Shown here: positions 21,501 through 29,044 of the stretch, in pieces | Layout of the letters: every line of letters starts with the position of its first letter | How positions within the stretch are numbered: the stretch's first letter is position 1 | DNA from: Bacteroides reticulotermitis JCM 10512 | Lineage (GTDB): Bacteria; Bacteroidota; Bacteroidia; Bacteroidales; Bacteroidaceae | Direction of reading: 5' to 3' | Assembly: GCF_000517545.1 (NCBI RefSeq) | Contig: NZ_BAIV01000012.1 | Coordinates: forward strand, 84,521 to 148,520 | DNA length: 64,000 nt | Program-made: the position numbers and the translations under genes | The notes under the pieces: generated by a model | Database searches by the model: none | What the model saw: only the letters and a program-made list of their open reading frames with translations | Told to the model about the DNA's origin: nothing

Positions 21501-24348
21501 TTCTCACCATACAGAATTGGATCAGCACACCATCTCCGTAGCTTTCTTTATAAGGATAGTCAAAACGTACAATTGTATCAGATAAGTTGAGAGCTTTGCT
21601 TTCCAACAATCGGTCTCCACTAAATACATCCATCATCCAATACGTGTCTTTCTCGGATGTACCGAAGTAGAACACAGCCGGATGAGTTGCGTCAAACGCT
21701 ACATTCTCTTGATAGAGCCATGTCGGAGTTGTCACTGGTGGACGTCGATCACTCGTGGAGAAAAGAACTGTTTTCGCATAATCCGTCACTTCCCTGCCCA
21801 AACTGTCTTTGACCACTGCTTTCAGCACATAAGACCCGGAAGCAAGGTGTTTCCAATCTACCTTTAGTTCCTGATTGGCAACGAACGTTCCTGTAACCAC
21901 CGGTACATCTTCCAGCGGAGTCATCGAATCTTCTTTGGCGCGGAACAAACGGTACGTACCTTCTGCTTCCACTGATCGACCATTCAGGTTTTGTACATTC
22001 AACCGGAGGCTAACTGAATCATCTTTGAGAGCTCGCTCTTCCAAATTAGCCTGCATTATGAGCGAATGGTTTCCGGCTGAAACGACCTGAACAGAAGTTT
22101 GTGTTTCACCTGATACATTCGTAACAACAGCTTCTATCTGATATCGATAGAAAACACCGTTGATATCATCGGTTACTTTATCTTCTTCCAAGCGAACCGG
22201 AATCGCGAATTCTCCATTATCGTTCGTAGAGACCTCACCGGAAGCAATCTGTGTCTCCCTGTCAAGCGTCCAGAAGAAGTAAGAAGAACGTTTTACGGTA
22301 TATTTCACCGGAAGGTTCTGCAGCAACACGCCACTATAAGCCGCAGCCTTTCCTTTGACGGTTATTTCATCACCTAATTGATAGCCGGCCGTCTGCTCCT
22401 CGAAAGTTATATTGAATGTCGGCCGCTTATACTCCTCTACGCGGATGTTTATCCGATTTCCCGCTACTTCCAACGAGAACATTCCATTCAGGCACGCGGC
22501 AGGCAAAGCAAAATCAGACGTAAATGAACCGAATTCATTGGTACGTACCTTTTTCTGGGCTACTTCCTGATTATTGGCATCAGTCAGTTTTACCGTATAT
22601 TCTTTATTTGAGATCACTTGAGCCGTATCCGAAGACTGGGTGTGGGCAATCCCCTTTATATACACGGTTTGTCCGGGACGATATAAAGAGCGATCGGTCA
22701 ATAAAGTAATGTGTTCAGCATTCGCATCAGGTGTATAACGTCCATAGTTACTTCCGTAAATGTACTGTTTTGTCATGGCGGAATCGTTATCCTTAGCGGC
22801 TATTAAGTATCGATATGCTGGTTTCCAAAGAAACGCAACCTTCCCGGCCTCATTCGTCGTAAATTCATCCACGACCTTTTCTTTATTATCATAAAGCGTA
22901 ACTTTCGCGTACGGAATCGGATGTCCGGTTTCCCTGTCGAGTGCAACTACTTGATATTGTTCTTGCGGCATGCGACAAGTCAGTACCTTGAAGCGCGTGA
23001 TATTGAAGGCACAGGTTGTGTTATTTTTTGTGTAGGTATCGGGCACAATGCGCATCGCGTATGAGCCAAGTTCCGGTGCCTTCCAAGTAAATACGGTATC
23101 CTGCGCACGATAATCTTCCGGACGCAGAACTGTATAATGCTGTTCTTTAAGCAAATATGGTTTCATTTTACTTTCCGGCATCTCAGTGATACCTTTCACG
23201 GACCGATAAAGACGGACGGTAAAGCCATTCAGATTCTTGTGCGAAACGGTTAACTTCAAGTCTTCACCGGGAAAAGCGGACGATGACGTATTCACTGTCA
23301 GATGCGGTGATAGAATATCTTCCCGCAAATTCTTCAAAGCATTGATGCGATCATATTTCGGATACAGGCGAATCGCTTCATCGCAAAGCTGCAAAGCAGT
23401 TTTCGGCTGTTCATTCTCTATGGCATGATTCGCTAAAGCGAGGTAGACTTCCGCACATATTGCTTCAGAATTGTATTTCTCCTTCAACTCGTTCAATGCG
23501 ACTTCATAGTCAGTAGGCTTAACTGCAGCCCTCGGCCCAATCTGTCGCAAATAGGATTCATTCAAATTTCCGACTCCCGTATGCTTCCACGCAAGATAGT
23601 CGAGTGCAGCCAATAGATACCCTTCTTTAGAATCAGAAGCCTTATAGGTTGAGAGCATACGGTTATAAAGTTCTATTATATCCTGCTTTATAATGGATGG
23701 GGATTCGGATACGTAACGATCGGAAAAATTGATTTGCTTCAATGCATCCAAACTGCGAGAAACCAGTAGATGATACATATCATGATGATAGAATCGACTT
23801 GTCTCTCCCAACTCAACAAAAGGAATATATGTACGCGAAGAGGTAGCAAGCAACAACACGGAATCCTTTAGTGCCGCCTGAATGTGCGAACGCACCGTGT
23901 CAGTAAACATATTCAATGTCCATTCACGCATATCGGCCGAAGGAGCTTCACCAACTATTGAAGTCTGCCTGCGAAGCTGCCATTGATTGTCGTTAGCATA
24001 CTGGGCGTACTTTTCTGCCAGTAAAGAATGTAAGATAGCCCGATCCATAGGTATGTTTGTTTGCGAAGCCCACTTTTCGAGTCGCTCTATGCCCACATAC
24101 AGACTATCCGGAGTCAGTGCACCACGACACTCCATTTGCAGCATATATGCTTTTAGCATTTGCCCGGAGTTCTTCTCCCGTTCTCCTTTCTGATAAATCG
24201 CGTCTGACAATTTGAGAACAGTTTGCGGCAAACTTTTCTGCTGTGCCTGTTCTACTTGCTTCCATAATTTATCATAAGTTTGCGCTTGTACAAAGGAACT
24301 GATTATCAATCCCAATAATACCCAAAAATAAACTTTTTTGATCTTCAT
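18583..24348 (-). CDS. Alpha-2-macroglobulin-family giant exported protein without thioester
   Basis: A bacterial alpha-2-macroglobulin of 1921 residues. It has a signal peptide (MKIKKVYFWVLLGLIISSFV, cleavage near QAQ), a helical N-terminal part of about 350 residues with a TPR-like tract (EVYLALANHAIENEQPKTAL), then MG-type beta domains (ITLLTDRSLYRPGQTVYIKG is the MG1/MG2 signature), the A2M core (AFFYPQLRTNEQGEVSFSFTLPESLTRWNFRGYAHT), and an alpha/alpha TED-like barrel. The CxEQ thioester found in protease-trapping members is absent; NDDAISWATAYY stands in the expected place. Family members act in the periplasm as protease traps or envelope guards. ATG 24348 is preferred over 24357 because it begins the signal peptide. 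Confidence 0.88.
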   Translation of the reverse strand: MKIKKVYFWVLLGLIISSFVQAQTYDKLWKQVEQAQQKSLPQTVLKLSDAIYQKGEREKNSGQMLKAYMLQMECRGALTPDSLYVGIERLEKWASQTNIPMDRAILHSLLAEKYAQYANDNQWQLRRQTSIVGEAPSADMREWTLNMFTDTVRSHIQAALKDSVLLLATSSRTYIPFVELGETSRFYHHDMYHLLVSRSLDALKQINFSDRYVSESPSIIKQDIIELYNRMLSTYKASDSKEGYLLAALDYLAWKHTGVGNLNESYLRQIGPRAAVKPTDYEVALNELKEKYNSEAICAEVYLALANHAIENEQPKTALQLCDEAIRLYPKYDRINALKNLREDILSPHLTVNTSSSAFPGEDLKLTVSHKNLNGFTVRLYRSVKGITEMPESKMKPYLLKEQHYTVLRPEDYRAQDTVFTWKAPELGSYAMRIVPDTYTKNNTTCAFNITRFKVLTCRMPQEQYQVVALDRETGHPIPYAKVTLYDNKEKVVDEFTTNEAGKVAFLWKPAYRYLIAAKDNDSAMTKQYIYGSNYGRYTPDANAEHITLLTDRSLYRPGQTVYIKGIAHTQSSDTAQVISNKEYTVKLTDANNQEVAQKKVRTNEFGSFTSDFALPAACLNGMFSLEVAGNRINIRVEEYKRPTFNITFEEQTAGYQLGDEITVKGKAAAYSGVLLQNLPVKYTVKRSSYFFWTLDRETQIASGEVSTNDNGEFAIPVRLEEDKVTDDINGVFYRYQIEAVVTNVSGETQTSVQVVSAGNHSLIMQANLEERALKDDSVSLRLNVQNLNGRSVEAEGTYRLFRAKEDSMTPLEDVPVVTGTFVANQELKVDWKHLASGSYVLKAVVKDSLGREVTDYAKTVLFSTSDRRPPVTTPTWLYQENVAFDATHPAVFYFGTSEKDTYWMMDVFSGDRLLESKALNLSDTIVRFDYPYKESYGDGVLIQFCMVRNGEVYQEQVRLTKRLPDKKLTLKWEVFRDKLRPGQTEEWKLTIKTPQGQPADAEMLATMYDASLDKIWKQQQDFKLIYARTEVFVNWMIPFKDIQSFYYWWDRANLKLSPLVYDSFVTNQSAPIFNMVGRSTGGLMIRGNAAVAQEVISIADAKSGGGVDLAESKQLKGKLMGVVASTSADKSNSRLYEEGSEEKLSAPTADLRTNFAETAFFYPQLRTNEQGEVSFSFTLPESLTRWNFRGYAHTKGMLMGTLDGEAVASKEFMLTPNLPRFVRVGDVTSISASIANMTGKPQAGTVTMVLFDPITEKVISTQKQKFSLTTGQTLGVNFRFTATDKYEVMGCRLIADSGTFSDGEQQLLPVLSNKEQLTETLAMPLRGEGARVFSLENLFNRHNKTATDRKLTVEVTGNPAWYAVQSLPSLNLPVNDDAISWATAYYANTLASHIMNSQPRIKSVFDSWKLQGGTKDTFLSNLQKNQEVKNILLSESPWVMEAQTEQQQQERIATLFDLNTIQNNNISALTKLSELQNADGAWSWYKGMNGSQYVTAYIVNVNARLAMLTGSKPADAMLALQQKAFTYLHQSALKEYTDILKYQQRGEKPSGLSTNALQYLYLIAISGEEVPEANKAAYAYYLSQVPKMLSGASVDTKSIAVVILDKAGRKKDAQDFVASLKEHLTKTDEQGMFFAFNENPYTWGGLKLPAHVHVMEALSLVGGNEDAVEEMKLWLLAQKRTQQWTSPVATADAVYALLMQGTNLLETKGDVRVTVGNEVLETLSPAKTTVPGLGYVKRSFTEKQVVNAREIKVEKRDPGIAWGAVYAQYESPLADVEQQGAELNVQKQMYVERLVNNVAQLQLLTNKTPLQVGDKVVSRLSIRLDRPMDFVQLKDQRAACFEPIDNLSGYRWGAGTGYYVDVKDASTNFFFDRLGKGLYVLEYSYRVSRSGTYTSGLAIMQSAYAPEYASHSGSITVEVK

Positions 24349-24417
24349 AAAGCCCATTTATTTATATTCTTCACTATTTTTTCGCTAATCAATAACAAAG
24401 AAAAGAAAAAAAGTTTG

Positions 24418-24425
24418 TAACTTTG
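24418..24425 (+). promoter_or_regulatory. -7 promoter element upstream of the 147-residue membrane protein
   Basis: TAACTTTG matches TAnnTTTG and lies 116 bp before the start at 24541, leaving a long 5' leader. A plausible -33 TTTG is not evident in the A-rich upstream sequence. Confidence 0.5.
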
Positions 24426-24540
24426 CCGTCTGTAAAGAAAAAAGTTTTTAGAATAAGACACCAAGAGTAACTAAAAACAATTATTAGCATCGCATTAACA
24501 GTTCGCATATATAAGGATTACTAAAACAACCTAGACTCAT

Positions 24541-24984
24541 ATGATTTTATATGATAGTTTGTTGGCTAAAGCCATCTTAAACAAAAAGAAAGAAAATGTC
24601 ATGATTTTCGGCATTAATTTTACAAAAAAGAAGTATCTCGAGCCATGTAAAGAGATGGAAATGATGATTTACAGAAAGATCTACTTTGAATGTATCTTAC
24701 TAGCATTAGTACCGGCCCTAATACCCTCAGTCTTAATTTCCTGGTGGTTTATGTTATTAGTTCCAATGATGTACTATATCCTTTACAGCATCGAATGGGT
24801 CATACTTCTATTCTCGTCCAAAGCTAAAACTAGCCGTAGAGACCATCTGGGTAATTATCTTTCCGCATTCGATCTTGAAGCAAAGGTAAATAACTACGAT
24901 CTTCTATATCTAAGGAAACGGAAGTCCTGGGCTTGGATGAAACTATATGGAAAAGTGGACACACAATACCTCGAAAGAGAATAA
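24541..24984 (+). CDS. Small membrane protein of unknown function
   Basis: A 147-residue protein that I do not recognise. A charged N-terminus (KKKENV, FTKKKYLEPCKEMEM) precedes two adjacent hydrophobic helices (about residues 53-70 and 71-95, LLALVPALIPSVLISWWF and MLLVPMMYYILYSIEWVILLF), then a basic soluble tail with an HLGNYLSAFDLEAKVNNYDLLYLR segment. It stands alone with its own likely promoter. An internal ATG at 24601 could be the true start. Codon use looks ordinary for the region. Confidence 0.6.
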   Translation: MILYDSLLAKAILNKKKENVMIFGINFTKKKYLEPCKEMEMMIYRKIYFECILLALVPALIPSVLISWWFMLLVPMMYYILYSIEWVILLFSSKAKTSRRDHLGNYLSAFDLEAKVNNYDLLYLRKRKSWAWMKLYGKVDTQYLERE

Positions 24985-25146
24985 AAAGGAAAAAACGTCC
25001 TAATTAATTAAAAATAAAAGATTGATTGAGACGCCTTAAAACTCGGTTATTACTTCCCTACGAAAATAACAAAGTCCATTCTTAGCATGCTTGTCGGCAT
25101 GCTACGTTATCTTTGTACATCTATCCCATGAGTCATTGATTGGTAT

Positions 25147-25197
25147 CTAACAAATATAGAAAAGCGATCCAAGGACCGGCTTTTCTATATTTGTTAG
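25147..25197. terminator. Perfect 19-bp stem-loop downstream of the small-ORF pair
   Basis: CTAACAAATATAGAAAAGC (25147-25165) and its exact complement (25179-25197) flank a 13-nt loop. On the minus strand it begins 12 bp after the second small ORF stops, so it probably ends that transcript; on the plus strand it could close a short RNA from the TATCTTTG element at about 25108-25115. There is no long T-tract, so it may be an RNA-stabilising hairpin instead of a terminator. Confidence 0.65.
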
Positions 25198-25208
25198 TGT
25201 ACGTCATT

Positions 25209-25301
25209 TCATTTTTCAATCCGATACCCCAATGTCAGCATTTCGTTACGCCCTACTTCACTGAGGATTTTTCCGACTAGTTTGGTTATTTTCTTTGCCA
25301 T
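25209..25301 (-). CDS. Putative small protein of 30 residues (small-ORF pair, second)
   Basis: Minus-strand ORF beginning MAKKITKLVGKILSEVG and ending in GYRIEK before TGA. An in-frame ATG six bases upstream (25307) would add Met-Ile. The first half has a basic amphipathic helix pattern (KKITKLVGKILSEV) and the second half is polar. It lies 46 bp downstream of a similar-sized ORF on the same strand, between two strong hairpins. I know of no matching family. The tandem placement and the closing stem-loop support a real gene, but no homology could be tested. Confidence 0.5.
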   Translation of the reverse strand: MAKKITKLVGKILSEVGRNEMLTLGYRIEK

Positions 25302-25353
25302 AATCATTTTACTTTAAATTCTCTGAAAACTACTTTAAAACAATCTTTCTCAA

Positions 25354-25443
25354 TCAACGGGGAAGCACGTTAAGCGTAGCATATCCCCAAATAGTTACAT
25401 CAGTTTCACCGATGTGTCTAAATAAACCTTTTAACTTTTTCAT
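25354..25443 (-). CDS. Putative small protein of 29 residues with consensus RBS (small-ORF pair, first)
   Basis: Minus-strand ORF: MKKLKGLFRHIGETDVTIWG, then YATLNVLPR and TGA. The start is preceded by a full AGGAGG eight bases upstream, which is striking because Bacteroides genes seldom carry a strong Shine-Dalgarno. Basic N-terminus, one Trp, and a hydrophobic C-terminal half. A perfect TTGAT-N4-ATCAA dyad lies about 100 bp upstream (25536-25549) and may regulate it. The pepD terminator separates it from pepD, so it needs its own promoter. Function unknown; a secreted or signalling peptide is only a guess. Confidence 0.55.
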   Translation of the reverse strand: MKKLKGLFRHIGETDVTIWGYATLNVLPR

Positions 25444-25535
25444 TTTGTTATCCTCCTAAAATCTATATATAAAACGCAAGAAGAGTGCCTTTGTTGCATA
25501 TATCTCCCTAGAATATATGTTTTATAGCATATTTA

Positions 25536-25549
25536 TTGATGCAGATCAA
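25536..25549. promoter_or_regulatory. FNR/CRP-type dyad upstream of the small-ORF pair
   Basis: TTGATGCAGATCAA is a perfect match to the TTGAT-N4-ATCAA box recognised by FNR in Proteobacteria. Crp/Fnr-family regulators exist in Bacteroides, but whether any uses this exact box is not known to me. It lies 93 bp upstream of the first small ORF. Confidence 0.35.
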
Positions 25550-25591
25550 CTAAGTAGTCTATTTTGGCGGGCAAAGAGATTATGTATATGT

Positions 25592-25626
25592 CAAAAAGGC
25601 ACTAAGGAGATCTCCTTAGTGCCTTT
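25592..25626 (-). terminator. Terminator of pepD
   Basis: A perfect 32-nt palindrome made of 16-nt arms (AAAGGCACTAAGGAGA and its complement, no spacer) followed on the minus strand by TTTTTG. It begins about 40 bp after the pepD stop. Confidence 0.85.
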
Positions 25627-25664
25627 CGTTTATGATGTAGAACTATGCAAATAGTTCGCTGATT

Positions 25665-27122
25665 TTACTTCCGGGGAGCTTGCTCCAAAGTAGCTACCAA
25701 AAAGTCATAGAACTTTGGTACAGTCGGTATATACGCTCTTTCATCCGGTGAGTGAGGTGATCTCAAAGTAGGGCCAAAGGAGATCATATCCAAACCGGGA
25801 ATAATTGCACCGATAATTCCGCATTCTAATCCGGCGTGAATAACTTTCACTGCAGGCTCTACCCCAAACTGTTGTTTATAGGAAGCTTTCATTGCGTGCA
25901 ATATCGGTGATTCAACATTAGGTTGCCATCCGGAGTAACCACCGGTCATTTCTACTTTCATACCAGCCATAGAGAAACAAGACTCTAGACTAGTCGTTAA
26001 GTATTCCTTCATACTATCGCTTGAGCTACGAGCCAGAATTTTAAAGTCGGCCTTACCGCTACCAATAACAATTATCGCCAAGTTAGAAGAGGTCTCTACA
26101 GTATCAGGCACAGTTGGTATCATACGGGTTACGCCATTCTGACAAGCAAAAATAGCATCAATCAGATTGTCTTGAATTTCTTGTGGGACTTTACCGAGCG
26201 GTAATTCCACTCTTTCCGCTTGAAAGCTAATTGGAGTTTCAACAGCAGCCAATTCTTCATTGAAAAGATCTTCGCAATATTTCACCAAGCCAAGGATTTC
26301 TTCTTCATTTTCAGCCGGAATGGTTATCACCGCATTGGCTTCTCGTGGAATAGCATTGCGCATATTTCCACCTTCCCAACTAGCTAAATGTGCTTCATAG
26401 GTAGCAACCGCCTCACGTACAAAGCGAACTAACAGCTTGTTGGCATTGCCACGTCCTTCATTAATTTCCAATCCGGAATGGCCTCCACGCAATCCTTTCA
26501 AAGTAACTTTGAGAGCAATATCGCCTTCTTCAGGAGCTACTTCCTTATATTCTAATGTAGCGGTGACATCCATACCACCGGCACAACCAATATACAATTC
26601 TCCTTCATCTTCCGAATCAAGATTCAGCATTATTTCGCCATTCAGTGTACCGGGTTTCAATCCAAATGCACCGTACATTCCAGTTTCCTCATCTTTCGTG
26701 ATCAAGGCCTCCAAAGGACCGTGCTTCAAATCCTTTGATTCCAATACAGCCATAATGGCAGCTACGCCTAGTCCATTGTCAGCTCCTAACGTAGTACCTT
26801 TCGCTTTCACCCAATCGCCATCTATATAGGTCTGAATAGGATCTTTTTCAAAGTCGTGTACCGTGTCGTTATTCTTCTGCGGAACCATATCCATATGAGC
26901 CTGCAAAATAATGCCTTTCAGATTCTCCATTCCCGGAGTAGCCGGCTTACGTATAATCACGTTGCCAACTTCATCGACAAAAGTTTCTAACCCCAACTCT
27001 TTTCCAAAATTGAGTAAGAAGTTTGTCACTTTCTCCATATGACCAGATGGACGGGGAATTTGCGTTAATGAATAAAAATGCTTCCAAACGTTTTGTGGAG
27101 CTAAAGAAAGAATACTACTCAT
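25665..27122 (-). CDS. pepD: Aminoacyl-histidine dipeptidase (M20 family)
   Basis: Cytosolic zinc dipeptidase of 485 residues that cleaves Xaa-His and other dipeptides. Metal and catalytic motifs are QAHMDMVPQ (about 74-82), LGADNGLG, TKDEETGMYGAFGL with the Glu-Glu pair, NLDSEDEGELYIGCAGG, and the C-terminal HAGLECGIIG histidine. GGHSGLEINEGRGNA marks the lid/dimer domain. It follows the flippase-like gene by 12 bp on the same strand and ends at a strong terminator. Length and motifs are normal. Confidence 0.95.
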   Translation of the reverse strand: MSSILSLAPQNVWKHFYSLTQIPRPSGHMEKVTNFLLNFGKELGLETFVDEVGNVIIRKPATPGMENLKGIILQAHMDMVPQKNNDTVHDFEKDPIQTYIDGDWVKAKGTTLGADNGLGVAAIMAVLESKDLKHGPLEALITKDEETGMYGAFGLKPGTLNGEIMLNLDSEDEGELYIGCAGGMDVTATLEYKEVAPEEGDIALKVTLKGLRGGHSGLEINEGRGNANKLLVRFVREAVATYEAHLASWEGGNMRNAIPREANAVITIPAENEEEILGLVKYCEDLFNEELAAVETPISFQAERVELPLGKVPQEIQDNLIDAIFACQNGVTRMIPTVPDTVETSSNLAIIVIGSGKADFKILARSSSDSMKEYLTTSLESCFSMAGMKVEMTGGYSGWQPNVESPILHAMKASYKQQFGVEPAVKVIHAGLECGIIGAIIPGLDMISFGPTLRSPHSPDERAYIPTVPKFYDFLVATLEQAPRK

Positions 27123-27134
27123 AACATTTTCTAT

Positions 27135-28128
27135 TTAATAATTAGTTTTGTTCTTATTGGTAAACGAGAGAGCTACTAAAGCATATACACCCAACAAAAC
27201 TACCAAAAAAGTTTGAATTCCATGCACAATTAAAGCAAATATTCCGGCTTCGGTCACATTTACTCCATAAAGCATCATCATTGAAATGACTGCAAAGTGC
27301 CAGGGGCCTGCTCCGTTAGGCGTAGGTACAATAACAGCAAATGTTCCACCAACGAACATCACCAACGCAGCCAGCATACTCAGATGACTCGTGAATTCAA
27401 AACAATAGAAGGTAAAATAGAAATGAAAGAAATAACAGCCCCAAATAGCGAGCGTGTAAAATATGAATAGCGGTATGTTACGTACATTTTTGAGAGACAT
27501 TACACCTTCACATATATTGAGTACAAAACCTTTCACTCTTTCATAAAAGAACAACGTTTTTCTCAGGTAATAAAGGAGCACCAACACGCCTATCAAACAG
27601 AACAATACGATATAGAACCATACAGAAGTAAGTAAATGAACCAGCGAAGGAATCTTAGTTCCGGTCTGTTCCAGAAAAGTAATGAAAACAGGCATCTGCA
27701 ACAAAAAGGTGATTCCGGTAATGAATAGAATAGTTAAAGTATCGACCAAGCGTTCGGTAACAACAGTACCCAACGATTTGGAGAATGACACATTATCATA
27801 TTTGGCAAGTACTCCGCAACGGCTAATTTCGCCCAATCGAGGAATTACAAGACTAGCTGCATAAGATACAAAAATTGCATTTACACAATCATTCCGCTTC
27901 GGGAAAACGCCCAAAGGCTCCAAAGTCTGCCGCCAGCGCCAGCCGCGAAAGAGTTGGGCTAGAATACCAAATAGAAGTGAAAACAGCATCCACCACCAAT
28001 TCATGCCACGTAGTAGTACATCTCCTGCCTTTGAAAAGTCAAAAGTCCCGATAAACCCAGAACAAAATAAAGCCGCCCAAGACAATTGGTAAAACAAGTT
28101 TCAGCGCCTTTTTTATTAGTTTCTTCAT
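27135..28128 (-). CDS. Flippase-like / lysylphosphatidylglycerol synthase TM-domain protein (single-base frameshift)
   Basis: Polytopic inner-membrane protein of about 330 residues (UPF0104/LPG_synthase_TM family; eight or so helices). The real start is ATG 28128: from it the frame reads MKKLIKKALKLVLPIVLGGF and FILFWVYRDF, then hits TGA because of an extra T in GACTTTTGAC near 28041-28044. Removing one T gives RDFDFSKAGDVLLRG, joining the main ORF. This is the only +1 break in the window; the others are -1. Members of this family are putative lipid or isoprenoid-sugar flippases; substrate unknown. Co-transcribed with pepD. Confidence 0.82.
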
Positions 28129-28159
28129 CCTTAATCCTTCATTCTTCATTTAAAAGAAT

Positions 28160-28167
28160 TACCTTTG
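28160..28167 (+). promoter_or_regulatory. -7 promoter element of rsmA
   Basis: TACCTTTG (TAnnTTTG) lies 31 bp before the rsmA start, in the gap divergent from the flippase gene. The -33 element is not clear. Confidence 0.6.
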
Positions 28168-28198
28168 TCAACTGCAAAAGTAATTATTTAGTTGGTAA

Positions 28199-28999
28199 AT
28201 GAAATTAGTAAAGCCTAAAAAGTTTCTCGGACAACACTTTCTGAAAGATCTGAAAGTAGCAGAGAACATCGCTGATACAGTCGATACCTTTCCCGAATTG
28301 CCTGTTTTGGAAGTCGGGCCGGGTATGGGAGTACTCACCCAGTTTCTTGTAAAAAAGGACAGACAGATTAAAGTGGTCGAGGTAGATTACGAATCCGTGG
28401 CTTATCTTCGTGAAACATTTCCGCAACTGGAAGATCACATCATCGAAGATGATTTTCTGAAAATGAAACTACAACGTTTATTCGACGGAAAACCTTTTGT
28501 GCTTACCGGCAATTACCCATACAACATTTCCAGTCAGATCTTTTTCAAGATGCTGGATAATAAAGACATTATACCTTGCTGCACCGGAATGATTCAAAAA
28601 GAAGTAGCCGAGCGCATAGCAGCAGGTCCAGGCAGTAAGACTTACGGAATTCTAAGTATACTGATTCAAGCATGGTATAAAGTTGAATACCTATTTACGG
28701 TTAGTGAACAGGTATTTAACCCTCCTCCCAAAGTAAAAAGCGCAGTTATTCGCATGACGCGCAACGAAACTCAGCAATTAGGCTGTGACGAGAAACTATT
28801 CAAGCAGGTGGTGAAAACAACATTCAACCAACGCCGAAAAACATTACGTAATTCCATCAAACCGATATTAGGTAAAGATTGCCCGTTGACGGCAGATGTT
28901 TTATTCAACAAACGTCCCGAGCAACTATCGGTGCAGGAGTTTATCGACCTGACCAACAGAGTCGAAGCGGCACTCAAAGCAATGAATCAGCCAGCTTAA
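28199..28999 (+). CDS. rsmA: 16S rRNA (adenine1518-N6/adenine1519-N6)-dimethyltransferase
   Basis: Dimethylates two adjacent adenines in the 3' loop of 16S rRNA using SAM, late in small-subunit assembly (KsgA). The 266-residue protein shows KKFLGQHFL at the start, the SAM-binding LEVGPGMGVLTQFL (about 38-51), the catalytic NYPYNIS motif (about 104-110), and a C-terminal helical domain containing FNQRRKTLRNS. Length is standard. mgtE follows 45 bp downstream in the same direction. Confidence 0.96.
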   Translation: MKLVKPKKFLGQHFLKDLKVAENIADTVDTFPELPVLEVGPGMGVLTQFLVKKDRQIKVVEVDYESVAYLRETFPQLEDHIIEDDFLKMKLQRLFDGKPFVLTGNYPYNISSQIFFKMLDNKDIIPCCTGMIQKEVAERIAAGPGSKTYGILSILIQAWYKVEYLFTVSEQVFNPPPKVKSAVIRMTRNETQQLGCDEKLFKQVVKTTFNQRRKTLRNSIKPILGKDCPLTADVLFNKRPEQLSVQEFIDLTNRVEAALKAMNQPA

Positions 29000-29044
29000 A
29001 CGCCTGATCCGACTGCAAGTAGTAATACGTAAAACCGAACTGAC

